NCBI RefSeq assembly: GCF_001434705.1
Contig: NZ_AZDJ01000003.1
Location: 233,105 to 281,262 of the forward strand
Direction: 5' to 3'
DNA: 48,158 bases
Source: Lacticaseibacillus nasuensis JCM 17158
Lineage (GTDB): Bacteria; Bacillota; Bacilli; Lactobacillales; Lactobacillaceae
Position 1 is the stretch's first letter. Each line of letters begins with the position of its first letter. This document shows positions 39,734 to 48,158 of the stretch, piece by piece. The notes under the pieces are model-generated. The model did no database searches. It saw only the letters and a program-made list of their open reading frames with translations, and had not been told where the DNA came from. Position numbers and translations under genes: made by a program.

Positions 39734-41533
39734 TTATTGATTGATTAAGCCTTCTAATTCATCCAGCCGAGTTTCGAAGACCTTGAAGGCGGCCTCGAGG
39801 TAGTCCGGCTTCGTCATGTCGACGCCGGCGAGTTTCATCGTGTCGATGGCGTCCTTACTGGAGCCGGACTTGAGGTAGCCGAGGTACTGGTCAACGGCGC
39901 CTGGCACGCCGGCGGTAATGCGGCTGGCCAGCGTCGACGCCGCGGCGAAGCCCGTGGCGTATTGGTAGACGTAATAGTTCATGTAAAAATGCGGAATCCG
40001 CGCCCATTCCAAGGCGATTTCCGGATCACGTGCGACGGCCGGCCCGTAATACCGCGCGTTCAAATCGGCGTAGTAAGCGGACATCGACTTGGCGGTCAGT
40101 GGCTCGCCCGCGGCGTCTTGAAGGTGAATCCAGTGCTCGAACTCGGCGAACTCGGCTTGGCGGAACACCGTGCCCTTGAAGCCATCCAGGTAGTAGTTAA
40201 GGATGTAGGCGCGTACTTTCGGGTCGGTTTGCGTCTTCAAGAAGTAGTCGGTCAGCAGATTTTCGTTGCTGGTGGACGCAATCTCCGCCACGAAAATTGG
40301 GTAGTCGCCATACACATACGGCTGGTTGTGGCGGGTGTACCACGAGTGGACACTGTGGCCGGATTCGTGCACCAGCGTGTATAGCTCATCGACGGAGTCC
40401 TGCCAGTTTAGCAGAATGTAGGGATCGGTATCATAGGCACCACCGGAGTAGGCTCCGGAGCGCTTGCCCTTGTTTTCCATGACGTCCACGTCGCGGCTGG
40501 CGTAGATGTGGTCGAGGTGGCTGAGGTAGTCTTCGCCAAGCGGGGCCAAGGCGCGCTTGGCCTCGGCTTGCGCCTCTTGGTAGGTGTAAGACAAAGGTGG
40601 CTTGCCCGTCAGCGGCACGTACATGTCGTACATGTGTAACTCGTCGACGCCAAGCAACTGCTTGCGCAAAGCGACGTAGCGGTGCAGTAATGGCAGGTGC
40701 GCGTTGACCTCTTTGATCAAGGTGTCGAACACGCTGGTTGGAATGTGGTTGTTGGCCATGGCGGCTTCGCGGGCGGAGTCGTAGTGATGCGCGGTGGCGA
40801 GGAAGTTATGCCGCTTCGTTTCACCGGACAAGGTCTGGGCAAACGTGTTTTGCAACTTGGCGTAGGCGCCGAACAAGGTCTTGAAGGCCCCTTCACGCAC
40901 CGGCCGCTTGGTCGAGCGCATCAGCTGACCATACAAGCCGTTGCTTAACGCGACGGTTTCGCCGGCTTCGTTGGTGACGGTACCCAGGTCGATATCCGAG
41001 TTATCCAGCACGTTAAACGTGGCGCGCGAGGCGCCTAGCGCGTCGCCGGCGGCACTCAGCAGACTTTCGGCGTCTGCGGTCAGCACGTGGTCACGGTTGA
41101 CCGTGATGCCGTCTAAGTAGTGCTTGTAGCCGCGCAGCGTGTCGTTGGTCGCGACCCAATCGGCCAGCGTCGCAGGGGCGATGGCCAGCACTTCTGGTTC
41201 CAAAAAGGCGGTTTGGCTGCTGACAACGGCGGCCATGCTTTCAGCCTTGGCGTTCATCGCCTGGTACGTGGCGTTGCCGGTATCCTGATCGCTTTTCATG
41301 CTGGCATAGACGTACACTTTTTCCAGTGCGCGGTAGATGCCGAGAATCTGCGTGATCCCCGCGGCCAGCGCCTCAGCCGAAGTGCCAAGCGTGCCTTGAA
41401 GTTGCCCGGCGGCTTGTCCCTGGGCCAACACGTCGTCATAGGCGGCTTGCCAGTCGGCATCCGTTGCAAAAATCTTGCTCAGGTCCCAAGTTAATTCGGT
41501 TGGGACCTCCTCTCTCGTCGGTAAAGTCTGCAT
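39734..41533 (-). CDS. pepF: Oligoendopeptidase F
   Basis: A 599-residue M3B zinc metallopeptidase, the usual length for PepF, which cleaves 7- to 17-residue peptides in the cytoplasm. The zinc motif HESGH lies near residue 388 (LVHESGHSVHSWY), with the downstream Glu in FVAEIASTSNE. N-terminal LTWDLSKIFATDADW is typical. The start follows a GGAGG-like GGAGGCGC site. Own promoter region and terminator. Confidence 0.95.
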   Translation of the reverse strand: MQTLPTREEVPTELTWDLSKIFATDADWQAAYDDVLAQGQAAGQLQGTLGTSAEALAAGITQILGIYRALEKVYVYASMKSDQDTGNATYQAMNAKAESMAAVVSSQTAFLEPEVLAIAPATLADWVATNDTLRGYKHYLDGITVNRDHVLTADAESLLSAAGDALGASRATFNVLDNSDIDLGTVTNEAGETVALSNGLYGQLMRSTKRPVREGAFKTLFGAYAKLQNTFAQTLSGETKRHNFLATAHHYDSAREAAMANNHIPTSVFDTLIKEVNAHLPLLHRYVALRKQLLGVDELHMYDMYVPLTGKPPLSYTYQEAQAEAKRALAPLGEDYLSHLDHIYASRDVDVMENKGKRSGAYSGGAYDTDPYILLNWQDSVDELYTLVHESGHSVHSWYTRHNQPYVYGDYPIFVAEIASTSNENLLTDYFLKTQTDPKVRAYILNYYLDGFKGTVFRQAEFAEFEHWIHLQDAAGEPLTAKSMSAYYADLNARYYGPAVARDPEIALEWARIPHFYMNYYVYQYATGFAAASTLASRITAGVPGAVDQYLGYLKSGSSKDAIDTMKLAGVDMTKPDYLEAAFKVFETRLDELEGLINQ

Positions 41534-41659
41534 GATGCGCCTCCAATTTCTAATATTTGTTTAATGTTACCACAACTTAACCTTTTCGACCTACAACCGT
41601 GACGGGAATGCGCTAGAATGTGAAAGACAATCGAAACAATTCAAATGGAGAATAAACGA

Positions 41660-42712
41660 ATGGAAAGACGCACGCGTTCTCGGCGAGAGCTGACGCCACA
41701 CATGATGATGTGGCGCTTGATCTGGCTGACGGTGATCATGGCGTTCGTCTTGGTAACGGGTTATGGGGTGCGCCTCTATGCGCAAACCGAAAATGCCGTG
41801 AAGGGCACGTACCAGCCGACCACCAAGACAACGAAGGTCACCAAGAAAAACATCGAAGCCACCAAGCCAATCAGTATTCTCCTGATGGGGACCGATACCG
41901 GCGCGCTAGGCCGCACGGATAAGGGCCGGACCGACACCATGATCGTGGCAACCATCAACCCGAAGCAAAAGCGCACGACGATGGTCAGCATTCCCCGCGA
42001 CACCTACGTCCAGATTCAAGGCGGCACGGTGCAAGGCGACAAGATCAACGCGGCGTATACCTATAACGGTACGGATGGCGCAATTTCGACCGTTTCCAAG
42101 TTACTGGCCGTGCCGATTAACTATTACGTGCTGGTCAACATGACCGGGCTGAGGAAAATCGTCGACGCGGTCGGCGGCGTCGACGTCAACGTTGCCTTTT
42201 CCTGGACCGATCCCCAACACGTCGGCAACTATCAGTTCACCAAGGGCCCGATGCACCTCAATGGCGCGCAAGCCTTGGCCTACGCGCGGATGCGGTACCT
42301 CGATCCAGAAGGTGACTACGGCCGCCAGAAACGCCAGCAAGAGGTCATCGAAGGCATCGTCAAGAACGCCTTAAGCGCAGGCACCTTGAGCAATTACAGC
42401 ACACTGATGAAGTCCTTGAGCAGCGCGATTCAAACCAACCTGACGTTTGATGAAATCAAGAGTATCGCCACCGGCTACAGCAGCAGTGCGAAGACCTTCA
42501 ATCAGAAGACATTGAAGGGCACCGGCGCCATGGTCAACGGCGCTTCCCTGCAGTTGCCATCTACCGCTGAGTTACAGTCTGTTTCAGATTTGTTACGAGG
42601 CGAACTCGGGCTCAGCAAAACCACACTGAATAACTATAGTACGAAAGAAAACGCGGCAAACGCCAACACCTTCAACTTTTCCACTGGTGCCGGCACTTAC
42701 ACATTGTACTAA
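41660..42712 (+). CDS. LCP (LytR-CpsA-Psr) family cell-wall ligase
   Basis: A 350-residue membrane-anchored LCP protein that transfers teichoic acids or polysaccharides from lipid carriers to peptidoglycan. One N-terminal membrane segment (about 18-37), then ISILLMGTD, the arginine motifs GRTDTMIVATINP and SIPRDTYVQI, and INAAYTYNG, LAYARMRYLDPEGDYGRQKRQQEVI. These Arg/Asp residues bind the pyrophosphate lipid. ATG 41660 is preferred over 41645 because GGAG lies between them at a good distance. It precedes a sortase-type surface protein gene after a terminator. Confidence 0.92.
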   Translation: MERRTRSRRELTPHMMMWRLIWLTVIMAFVLVTGYGVRLYAQTENAVKGTYQPTTKTTKVTKKNIEATKPISILLMGTDTGALGRTDKGRTDTMIVATINPKQKRTTMVSIPRDTYVQIQGGTVQGDKINAAYTYNGTDGAISTVSKLLAVPINYYVLVNMTGLRKIVDAVGGVDVNVAFSWTDPQHVGNYQFTKGPMHLNGAQALAYARMRYLDPEGDYGRQKRQQEVIEGIVKNALSAGTLSNYSTLMKSLSSAIQTNLTFDEIKSIATGYSSSAKTFNQKTLKGTGAMVNGASLQLPSTAELQSVSDLLRGELGLSKTTLNNYSTKENAANANTFNFSTGAGTYTLY

Positions 42713-42720
42713 CTAAAATT

Positions 42721-42755
42721 CGCCACCTGATGAAACAATCGTTGGGTGGCGTTTT
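42721..42755 (+). terminator. Terminator after the LCP gene
   Basis: CGCCACC / GGTGGCG stem followed by TTTT. Confidence 0.8.
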
Positions 42756-43205
42756 GACGGTAAATAATTATCAAATTATTCTAGAGAACACCAGACGAAC
42801 GTTAGTTGTGGAAGATGAATAGATGCCGACGAGCGGACTAAAACGTTAAACAATATATTTCCGGAACTGATTCACCACGTGTTTGTTCCGGCAAATAGGT
42901 GGTTAAATTCCAGGAATATAGCGTGTTTTAGGCGATGGGGAGTATATATTTAGGTGATTTTCACGAGAATATTAGCAATTTGAGTTATTGTTCATTCACA
43001 TAAAGCAATATTCGTTCTATGGCTTTTATCTCTACTTTGACGATAAAGAGTTACACCATAACCCACAACATTTGTATTGGTAATAATCGTAATCTAATTG
43101 CCCTCGTATTCAATCGATGTTCCTACCTATAATGAGTTCACGGAGAACCAGCACTGGGGGTTATACGTGCTGACACCAGAGTTAACCACATTAGGAGGAA
43201 CTGAA
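42756..43205. other. AT-rich intergenic region upstream of the surface protein
   Basis: About 450 nt, clearly AT-richer than most of the window, with no supported gene. It includes TTGACG at about 43037 and a TATAAT at 43128-43133 with a poor -35. The long AT-rich leader is common before abundant surface-protein genes. No repeat or structured RNA was recognised. Confidence 0.5.
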
Positions 43206-45176
43206 ATGACAGATCGTCGTGGAGCAAAGAAGTTGTTTAAGACACATAAGGGTTGGATGGCTGCAGGGATTACGGCTGCAGCGCTGTTTAGCTTCCAACT
43301 GGCAGGAAATCAGACGGCATCAGTTCAGGCTGATACGAATGAGTCGACCGAGCCAGGCGTGGGTGCGCCTGAACTGCAACAAGATATCTTATACCTGCAG
43401 AAAGAAGTTGCTGGAGCGACTAATCCGGCTGTGAAGGAACACTTCCAGACTCAATTAGATGCAGCGACCGCTGCGCTTAAGAAGCTTACTGATGCGCCTA
43501 CGCCGGATAATGGCGGTACGACTACACCAGACAATGGCGGTACGACTACACCGGACAATGGCGGTACGACTACGCCAGCTACCGGCGACACGACGAAGAC
43601 TGCTGCAGATGACAAAGCTGCTCAAGAGAAAAAATTGAGCGACTCCAAGTCTTATCTTGAAAAAGAGATTGCTGGCACGACTGATCCGGCTCTGAAGGAA
43701 CAGTTCCAGAAACAATTAGCTGATGCTACTGCTGCGCTTGATAAGCTGACCGACACCGGCACACCTGCTAACGCGTTTAATGACACCAACACGCCGAACA
43801 AGTCCACCCAGGCTTCCGACCAAGCGAAGGCTGATGCTGATGCCGCAGCAGCTGCCGAGAAGGCAAAGGCCGACGATGCAGCGGCTCTGAAGGCTAAGGA
43901 AGCCTTGGTTCAGACTCAAGCTGGCTACAAACTTGGCTTAAAAGGTTTCAAGCCGTCTGAATCATCTATGCAGGATCCGGCATTTGCTGCTGGCTACAAG
44001 CAGGGTGCTGCTGAGAGGGCTGCTGCTCAGAAGTCTGTTGTTGATGCTACATCTAAGCAAGAAGATGCAGCCAAGACAGCTGCTGAGAATGCGCTGAAGG
44101 CTAAGGATGCTTTGGTTGAGATTCAGGCTGGTTACAAAGTTGGTGCTCAAGGTCTCACACCGACTGATATAGCCATGAAGGATCCTGCATTTACCGCCGG
44201 CTACAAGCAAGGGGTTGCTGACAAGGCTGCCCGTGATGCTGCGGCCCAAAAGACAGTTGCCGAGAATGCGCTGAAGGCTAAGGATGCCTTGGTTGAGATT
44301 CAGGCTGGCTACAAAGTTGGTGTTCAAGGTTTCACCCCGACTAAGATTGCCATGCAGGATCCAGCATTTGTTGCCGGCTACAAGCAAGGGGTTGCCGATA
44401 AGGTTGCTCGCGAAGCCGCAGACGGGACCGCTGCTGAGAATGCGCTGAAAGCTAAGGATGCTTTGGTTGAGATTCAGGCTGGTTACAAAGTTGGTGTTCA
44501 AGGGTTCACGCCGACTGCATTGGCCATGAAGGATCCAGCATTTGTCGCTGGCTACAATCAGGGTAAGGCCGACAAGGCTGCTCGCGATGCTGCCGCTAAG
44601 ACCGCTGCAGACAACGCCATTAAGGCCAAGGATGCTTTGGTCAACATTAAGGCTGGCTACGACATCGGCAAAAAGGGCTACAAGCCAACTGAACTGGCCA
44701 TGAAGGACTCAGCATTTGCCGCTGGTTACAAGCAAGGTGCTGCTGACCGTGCCGCCGAATTAGCTGCCAATGCCGCTAAGGCCAAGGATGCTTTGGCACA
44801 AATCAAGGCTGGCTACAAGGATGGCAAGGATGGCGTAAAGCCGACTGCTGAACAGATGGCGAACACCGCTTATGCCGCTGGCTACAAGCAAGGTGCTGCT
44901 GATCGTGCCGCTGCTGCCGCCAAAGATCCTAAGACGCCAGATCCTAAGAAGCAAGATCCTAAGACGCCAACTCCTATTTCTACTAAGAAGAACACGACCG
45001 ACACTAAGGGTGATACCACTGATAACAACTCTGGTGCTGCGACTAAGAAGTCTGCAGAAGGTACTGCATTACCACAAGCTGGCGATGACACTAACGTCGT
45101 TGCAGCAAGTCTTGGTGCAATTGCAGTCTTCGGCGCATTGTTCGGCTTAGCCGGCGATCGTCGCAAGCGCGCTTAA
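43206..45176 (+). CDS. Sortase-anchored repeat surface protein, 656 aa
   Basis: A wall-anchored protein. The N-terminal signal has KKLFKTHKGWMAAGI, like KxYKxGKxW signals, cleaved near SVQA (about 43). Two copies of a 45-residue helical unit (LQKEVAGATNPAVKEHF, LEKEIAGTTDPALKEQF) flank three PDNGGTTT repeats. Six repeats of about 55 residues follow (225-573; AKDALVEIQAGYKVG...DPAFVAGYKQG). The C-terminus has the sortase motif LPQAG (622-626), a hydrophobic segment and RRKRA. AGGAGG precedes the ATG at 43206. Binding partner unknown. Confidence 0.88.
   Translation: MTDRRGAKKLFKTHKGWMAAGITAAALFSFQLAGNQTASVQADTNESTEPGVGAPELQQDILYLQKEVAGATNPAVKEHFQTQLDAATAALKKLTDAPTPDNGGTTTPDNGGTTTPDNGGTTTPATGDTTKTAADDKAAQEKKLSDSKSYLEKEIAGTTDPALKEQFQKQLADATAALDKLTDTGTPANAFNDTNTPNKSTQASDQAKADADAAAAAEKAKADDAAALKAKEALVQTQAGYKLGLKGFKPSESSMQDPAFAAGYKQGAAERAAAQKSVVDATSKQEDAAKTAAENALKAKDALVEIQAGYKVGAQGLTPTDIAMKDPAFTAGYKQGVADKAARDAAAQKTVAENALKAKDALVEIQAGYKVGVQGFTPTKIAMQDPAFVAGYKQGVADKVAREAADGTAAENALKAKDALVEIQAGYKVGVQGFTPTALAMKDPAFVAGYNQGKADKAARDAAAKTAADNAIKAKDALVNIKAGYDIGKKGYKPTELAMKDSAFAAGYKQGAADRAAELAANAAKAKDALAQIKAGYKDGKDGVKPTAEQMANTAYAAGYKQGAADRAAAAAKDPKTPDPKKQDPKTPTPISTKKNTTDTKGDTTDNNSGAATKKSAEGTALPQAGDDTNVVAASLGAIAVFGALFGLAGDRRKRA
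43880..44925 (+). repeat. Six ~165-nt coding repeats in the LPxxG protein
   Basis: Units share AKDALV(E/N)I(Q/K)AGYK, a TP-x4-AM-x-D patch, AFxAGYKQG and a charged A/K/D linker. Units 2-4 are nearly identical in DNA, indicating recent duplication. Confidence 0.85.
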
Positions 45177-45194
45177 GTTTAGGCGAGATACACG

Positions 45195-45221
45195 AAAACG
45201 ACCCCGCGTGGGTCGTTTTTT
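45195..45221 (+). terminator. Terminator after the surface protein gene
   Basis: AAAACGACCC / GGGTCGTTTTTT stem, loop CGCGT. Confidence 0.9.
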
Positions 45222-45411
45222 GTTGACCATAGTGATTGCGAATTATTCGCATAATTAGCGAAAAAACATTCAACCATTTAATATCAGTAATTATTTGCGT
45301 CAGTTCTGTACGTTCATGAAAAAATAAGTAGTTTACCATGCGTTGAAGAATTGATATTATTACTTTACTGATTAGCCAATGGGGATGGCAGGAATTGAAT
45401 GGGGAGCGACC

Positions 45412-46020
45412 ATGGGGAAACGAATTGATCTGGTGGGCCAGCAGTTCGGGCGGCTGACGGTTGTCCGTCTATCTCAACATGTTCATCGCAACGGGAACGC
45501 GATGTGGGTGTGCCAATGTTCTTGTGGCAACGTCGTGGAAGTGGACGGCTATGCCTTGCGCCACGGCCTGACCACCAGTTGTGGCTGTGCCCGGCGGGAA
45601 GCCAGTGCGGCGCGGATGCGGCGATTGAATAGTCAAGGCGCGCAAGATGGCCAGCCGACTAACGTCAAAGGGCTGACTGTCCCGCGGCGCAACAATCAAA
45701 CTGGCGTGGTTGGGGTCAGCTACCAGCCGGGTTCTGGCCGCTGGTTGGCGCGGATGCAACTGCATGGCAAAGTGGTATTGAACGCGACGTTTCCGAGTTT
45801 TCCCGCTGCGGTACTGGCGCGCAAACAAGCCGAGAAGCAATTCTTGGCCGGAGTCGTGCCAACCACGCGGAATCCTTCTGAGCAAATTCGCGCCGGCTTG
45901 TTGAAGCCACCATTCGGCGATGCGGCAGCCATTGTTGCGCGCATCAGGTTGGCCTATGAGTTAATGGAGGAACATCAGCTGTCATCTGACAGTTTGACCT
46001 CATCAAAAATGAATTATTGA
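45412..46020 (+). CDS. AP2-domain protein with a Cys-rich N-terminus
   Basis: A 202-residue protein. N-terminal LVGQQFGRLTVV, then a Cys cluster (Cys34/36/38 and Cys57/59; CQCSCGN, SCGCA) that may bind zinc, and an AP2/ERF-like DNA-binding domain (about 95-146; NQTGVVGVSYQPGSGRWLARM). These parts occur in phage proteins and in HNH homing endonucleases, but no HNH motif is visible here. The ATG at 45412 is supported by GGGAG. It stands alone between AT-rich spacers and resembles an orphan of mobile origin. Role unknown; DNA binding is likely. Confidence 0.75.
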   Translation: MGKRIDLVGQQFGRLTVVRLSQHVHRNGNAMWVCQCSCGNVVEVDGYALRHGLTTSCGCARREASAARMRRLNSQGAQDGQPTNVKGLTVPRRNNQTGVVGVSYQPGSGRWLARMQLHGKVVLNATFPSFPAAVLARKQAEKQFLAGVVPTTRNPSEQIRAGLLKPPFGDAAAIVARIRLAYELMEEHQLSSDSLTSSKMNY

Positions 46021-46075
46021 AACAACTAGACTAAAGAATATTTTCCGAATTAATTAACGATATTAAGGAACACAA

Positions 46076-46113
46076 AAAGAGGGTTCAGGTGATTTTTCAC
46101 CTGAACCCTCTTT
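46076..46113. terminator. Bidirectional terminator
   Basis: A 17-bp perfect stem (46076-46092 / 46097-46113) with a TTTT loop, between the convergent AP2 gene and brnQ. Confidence 0.9.
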
Positions 46114-46116
46114 GCG

Positions 46117-47502
46117 TTAGTCGATCTCGCCAGCCGGGGTGCGCAGTGGCTTGCCTGCCAGCTTGGCGTAGATGGTGCCGCCAATCAAGCCAATCAGCAT
46201 GAAGGGCACAAAGTCCATCGAGATGCTGAACAACGGAATGTAGTGAAGCGCGAACGTGTCGATGGCCTTGAAGAAGCCCAGGTTCCCCAGAAACGGTGGT
46301 AAGGCATGAATCGCATCGAGAATCGCGGGAATCAAGGTCAACCCGATCGTTGCCTTGTAGATTGCCGGCTGCTTGCCGATGAAGGGATGCAGCATGCCTA
46401 AGATGATCAGCGCAATCGCCAGCGGGTACAGCAGCATGAGAATCGGACTGGATAAGGCGATGATCTGATTCAAGCCGAAGTTCGAAATCAAGAAGGAACC
46501 GAAGCAGGTTGCGATGAGGAATTTGCCGAAGCCGATTCTCGGGAATCGCTTGCCGAGGTCCTGCGACAGGCTGCTGACTAGGCCGATACAGGAGGTCAGG
46601 CAGGCCAGCAGGGTCATGGCACCAAGCAGCCCGGTGCCGATGAGGCCGGTGTAGTGGGTCATGATGGCATTGAAGGCGGGGCCGCCGTTTGCCGTAGTCT
46701 TGGTAAACTGCAGGGAGATGACGCCTAAGGCAATCAAGAAGATGTAGACGATGGCTTCTAACCCCATCGACAGCGCGCCGACCTTTGCGACGTCTTGCGA
46801 GCGGCGCTTGGCGGTATTGACGCCGAAGAAACCGAGCGCGGCGACGATGGTGACCCCGAAGCCAAGCCCTGCTAAGGCGTCCATCGTGTTGTAGCCTTGC
46901 AAGAAACCATTGCTGAGGTTAGCCGTTGCCGCGGTGGCGTGGGTGCTTGCCGCCAGGATGCTGCCGTCGCCTTTGATCAGGAAGGCCGTGATGAACGCGG
47001 TTGCCAACAGCAACAGCAACGCCGGGTTCAGCAACTTGCCGACGTAATCGGTAATCTTCTGCGGCCGCCGGGATAACAGATAGGTGATCAGGAAGTAAAT
47101 GGCCGAAAAAATCAGCAGTCCCATTTGCATCTGGCCTTTTTGTAAAAAGGGTTGAATCGCCACTTCAAACGTGACGGTGGCCGTCCGCGGCGTGGCGATC
47201 AACAGGCCAAGGCTGGCGTGCGTGAAAATCAGGAAGAACAGGGCGAAGTAGTGACCCACCGGGCGGGCCAGGTGGTACATGCTGTCGCTTTCCGTCATGG
47301 CAATCGCTAGAATCGCGCACAGGGGCAAGACGACGGCGGAGAGCAGGAAGCCGATGGTGGCCGGGATCCAGTTGCCCCCGGAGATTTGCCCGAGGTGAAT
47401 CGGGAAGATGAGGTTGCCGGCACCGAAGAATAGGCCGAACAACATGGAGCCCAGAATAATGTATTCCTTTTTGGTTAACCGATGATCTGATTTGATTTCC
47501 AT
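46117..47502 (-). CDS. brnQ: Branched-chain amino acid transporter BrnQ (LIV-II)
   Basis: A 461-residue sodium/proton-coupled permease with about 12 membrane segments that imports Leu, Ile and Val. The N-terminus EYIILGSMLFGLFFGAGNLIFPIHLGQ is the family signature; DALAGLGFGVTIVAALGFFGV and FLIALGVISLQ also fit. ATG 47502 is chosen because CGGAGG lies 8 nt upstream on the minus strand; a longer frame runs through the T-box leader and is not translated. Expression should rise when valine tRNA is uncharged, given the T-box specifier. Confidence 0.93.
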   Translation of the reverse strand: MEIKSDHRLTKKEYIILGSMLFGLFFGAGNLIFPIHLGQISGGNWIPATIGFLLSAVVLPLCAILAIAMTESDSMYHLARPVGHYFALFFLIFTHASLGLLIATPRTATVTFEVAIQPFLQKGQMQMGLLIFSAIYFLITYLLSRRPQKITDYVGKLLNPALLLLLATAFITAFLIKGDGSILAASTHATAATANLSNGFLQGYNTMDALAGLGFGVTIVAALGFFGVNTAKRRSQDVAKVGALSMGLEAIVYIFLIALGVISLQFTKTTANGGPAFNAIMTHYTGLIGTGLLGAMTLLACLTSCIGLVSSLSQDLGKRFPRIGFGKFLIATCFGSFLISNFGLNQIIALSSPILMLLYPLAIALIILGMLHPFIGKQPAIYKATIGLTLIPAILDAIHALPPFLGNLGFFKAIDTFALHYIPLFSISMDFVPFMLIGLIGGTIYAKLAGKPLRTPAGEID

Positions 47503-47835
47503 AATCGATTCCTCCGAATGATGACTTGCGTTGCAAAGACAGAAAAACGCCCTTGGTAGAATGTCTCTACCAAGGGCGTTTGCGCGCGTTACCACCTTGC
47601 TTCGCCGGGACGTCACCGTCGCGGCCTCGAAAAGTACGGCCAGGTCCGGATCCCGGCGATACTTCATTGCTGTAATGGGCGCAATCCCAGTCACCACTTT
47701 GAGCACGCTCATCGCGGCGACGACTCGTAGCCTACTTTCGCTTGGGTTAATCAGACCGCTTCTCACTCGCCACGGCTCACTGACTGACGCTCCCAGTTAC
47801 TCTGCTACTCACTGTCTTTGTTTCGATTGAGACTA
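47503..47835 (-). promoter_or_regulatory. T-box leader, probable valine specifier, of brnQ
   Basis: A 330-nt leader that senses uncharged tRNA. The T-box sequence GGTGGTAACGCG lies at 47585-47596 on the minus strand; its UGGU bulge fits a tRNA ending ACCA. In stem I, GAAA followed by GTA (47735-47733), then G and GCTAC, aligns with the GAAA-GGC-A layout of Bacillus glyQS. The specifier is therefore read as GTA (valine). AGAGTAA on the 5' side fits the S-turn. The terminator is at 47543-47580. Confidence 0.88.
47543..47580 (-). terminator. T-box regulated terminator of brnQ
   Basis: A 15-bp perfect stem AACGCCCTTGGTAGA / TCTACCAAGGGCGTT then TTTTT on the minus strand. It competes with the T-box antiterminator. 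Confidence 0.9.
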
Positions 47836-47863
47836 AGTATACAGGGTGAGATGAGAAAGTCAA
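47836..47863 (-). promoter_or_regulatory. brnQ promoter
   Basis: On the minus strand TTGACT (47858-47863), 16 nt, TATACT (47836-47841). It lies between the two T-box-like elements, so the upstream one is not needed for brnQ transcription. Confidence 0.8.
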
Positions 47864-47957
47864 GCGTAAATTCTCACCGATTACCAAGAATTGATACAGC
47901 TGTCCAGCTCGCGAGGGATTAATGACTCGGCGTGGACACCGCTGCCCAAAAAACGTT

Positions 47958-48009
47958 AAAAAAAACACCAAAGACGCCTCTGGGTGGTCCCTCAGCGTCC
48001 TTGGCGTGT
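47958..48009 (-). terminator. Terminator of the second T-box-like element
   Basis: On the minus strand ACACGCCAAGGACGC / GCGTCTTTGGTGT imperfect stem followed by TTTTTTT. Confidence 0.8.
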
Positions 48010-48158
48010 TGGCTTGCGGTTGCCCTCTAGGTGGACGAGCCCAAGGCCGGTGCCACCTGTCGCCATTGCTGGCGATGCCTTCAGTTACGGTGCCCAAGTT
48101 ACCTCGGGACTTCAGCGTTGCGCTGGACCTGGCGTTGCCGCCTGCCGCGAGTTTCTTT
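47958..48158 (-). promoter_or_regulatory. Second T-box-like element, truncated by the window edge
   Basis: On the minus strand, AGGTGGCACCG (48048-48058) and a CGTCCACCT partner (about 48028-48036) resemble a T-box antiterminator; the UGGC bulge would fit a tRNA with a G discriminator base. A terminator follows. No coding sequence follows before the brnQ promoter. Stem I and the specifier lie partly outside the window, so tRNA specificity is unresolved. Confidence 0.55.

Noticed and set aside
46117-47766. Longer BrnQ reading frame starting at 47766
   Set aside because: The extra N-terminus runs through the T-box and its terminator; ATG 47502 has a good ribosome site and the family's normal N-terminus.

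Overview
The window looks like a near-origin chromosomal segment of a high-GC member of the Lactobacillaceae (Lacticaseibacillus-like; no species is claimed). The evidence is the order rsmG-noc-parA-parB-DUF951-ychF-DUF1129-guaB, Gram-positive signals (strong AGGAGG ribosome sites, T-box leader, Zur box, lipoproteins, an LPxxG-type sortase signal), and a MurE of the probable lysine type. No rRNA, tRNA, CRISPR array, phage module or insertion sequence was found. dnaA/oriC is not inside the window.

Layout. 1-10.3 kb: small stress/redox genes (lactate-oxidase-like enzyme, flavodoxin, FMN-binding protein), a solitary GatD-type amidotransferase, a zinc-ribbon PrsW-like membrane protease, a CPBP protease paired with a beta-lactamase-fold protein that has lost its catalytic motifs, and a minus-strand SDR / acetoacetate decarboxylase / nitroreductase group facing a PucR-type regulator. 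11.8-17.3 kb: a visibly AT-richer cassette (XRE regulator, two unknown membrane proteins, a 1155-residue LysM repeat surface protein). 17.5-26.5 kb: the conserved chromosome-segregation block, interrupted by a 600-residue double-HTH regulator, and guaB. 26.6-32.4 kb: two paralogous lipoproteins, a two-component system with DacA, and a GreA paralogue. 32.4-36.0 kb: murE with an amino-acid racemase, an aldo/keto reductase and a small protein. 36.0-38.8 kb: a Zur-box-controlled zinc ABC transporter and a zinc-ribbon membrane protein. 38.8-48.2 kb: a dehydrogenase, pepF, an LCP cell-wall ligase, a sortase-anchored repeat protein, an AP2-domain orphan and a branched-chain amino acid transporter behind a T-box whose specifier reads as valine (GTA).

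The most unusual signal is a family of about 123-nt elements at four separate loci (2655-2774 +; 9194-9316 -; 28358-28728 +, three tandem copies; 36224-36346 + preceded by a damaged copy). All intact copies fold into the same four-helix rod with conserved internal loops, and the helices are kept by compensatory changes. At each locus the conserved right end lies 0-5 nt before the Shine-Dalgarno sequence of the next gene. The downstream genes are unrelated: a small unknown protein, acetoacetate decarboxylase, a response regulator and a zinc transporter. I do not recognise a named family. It may be a 5'-leader RNA, a mobile structured element, or both.

How the genes work together: several units concern the cell envelope (GatD, MurE plus racemase, DacA with its two-component system, LCP, two large surface proteins, two membrane proteases). 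The ParAB/Noc/RsmG/YchF/GuaB block is housekeeping. All assignments come from reading the sequence without database searches.
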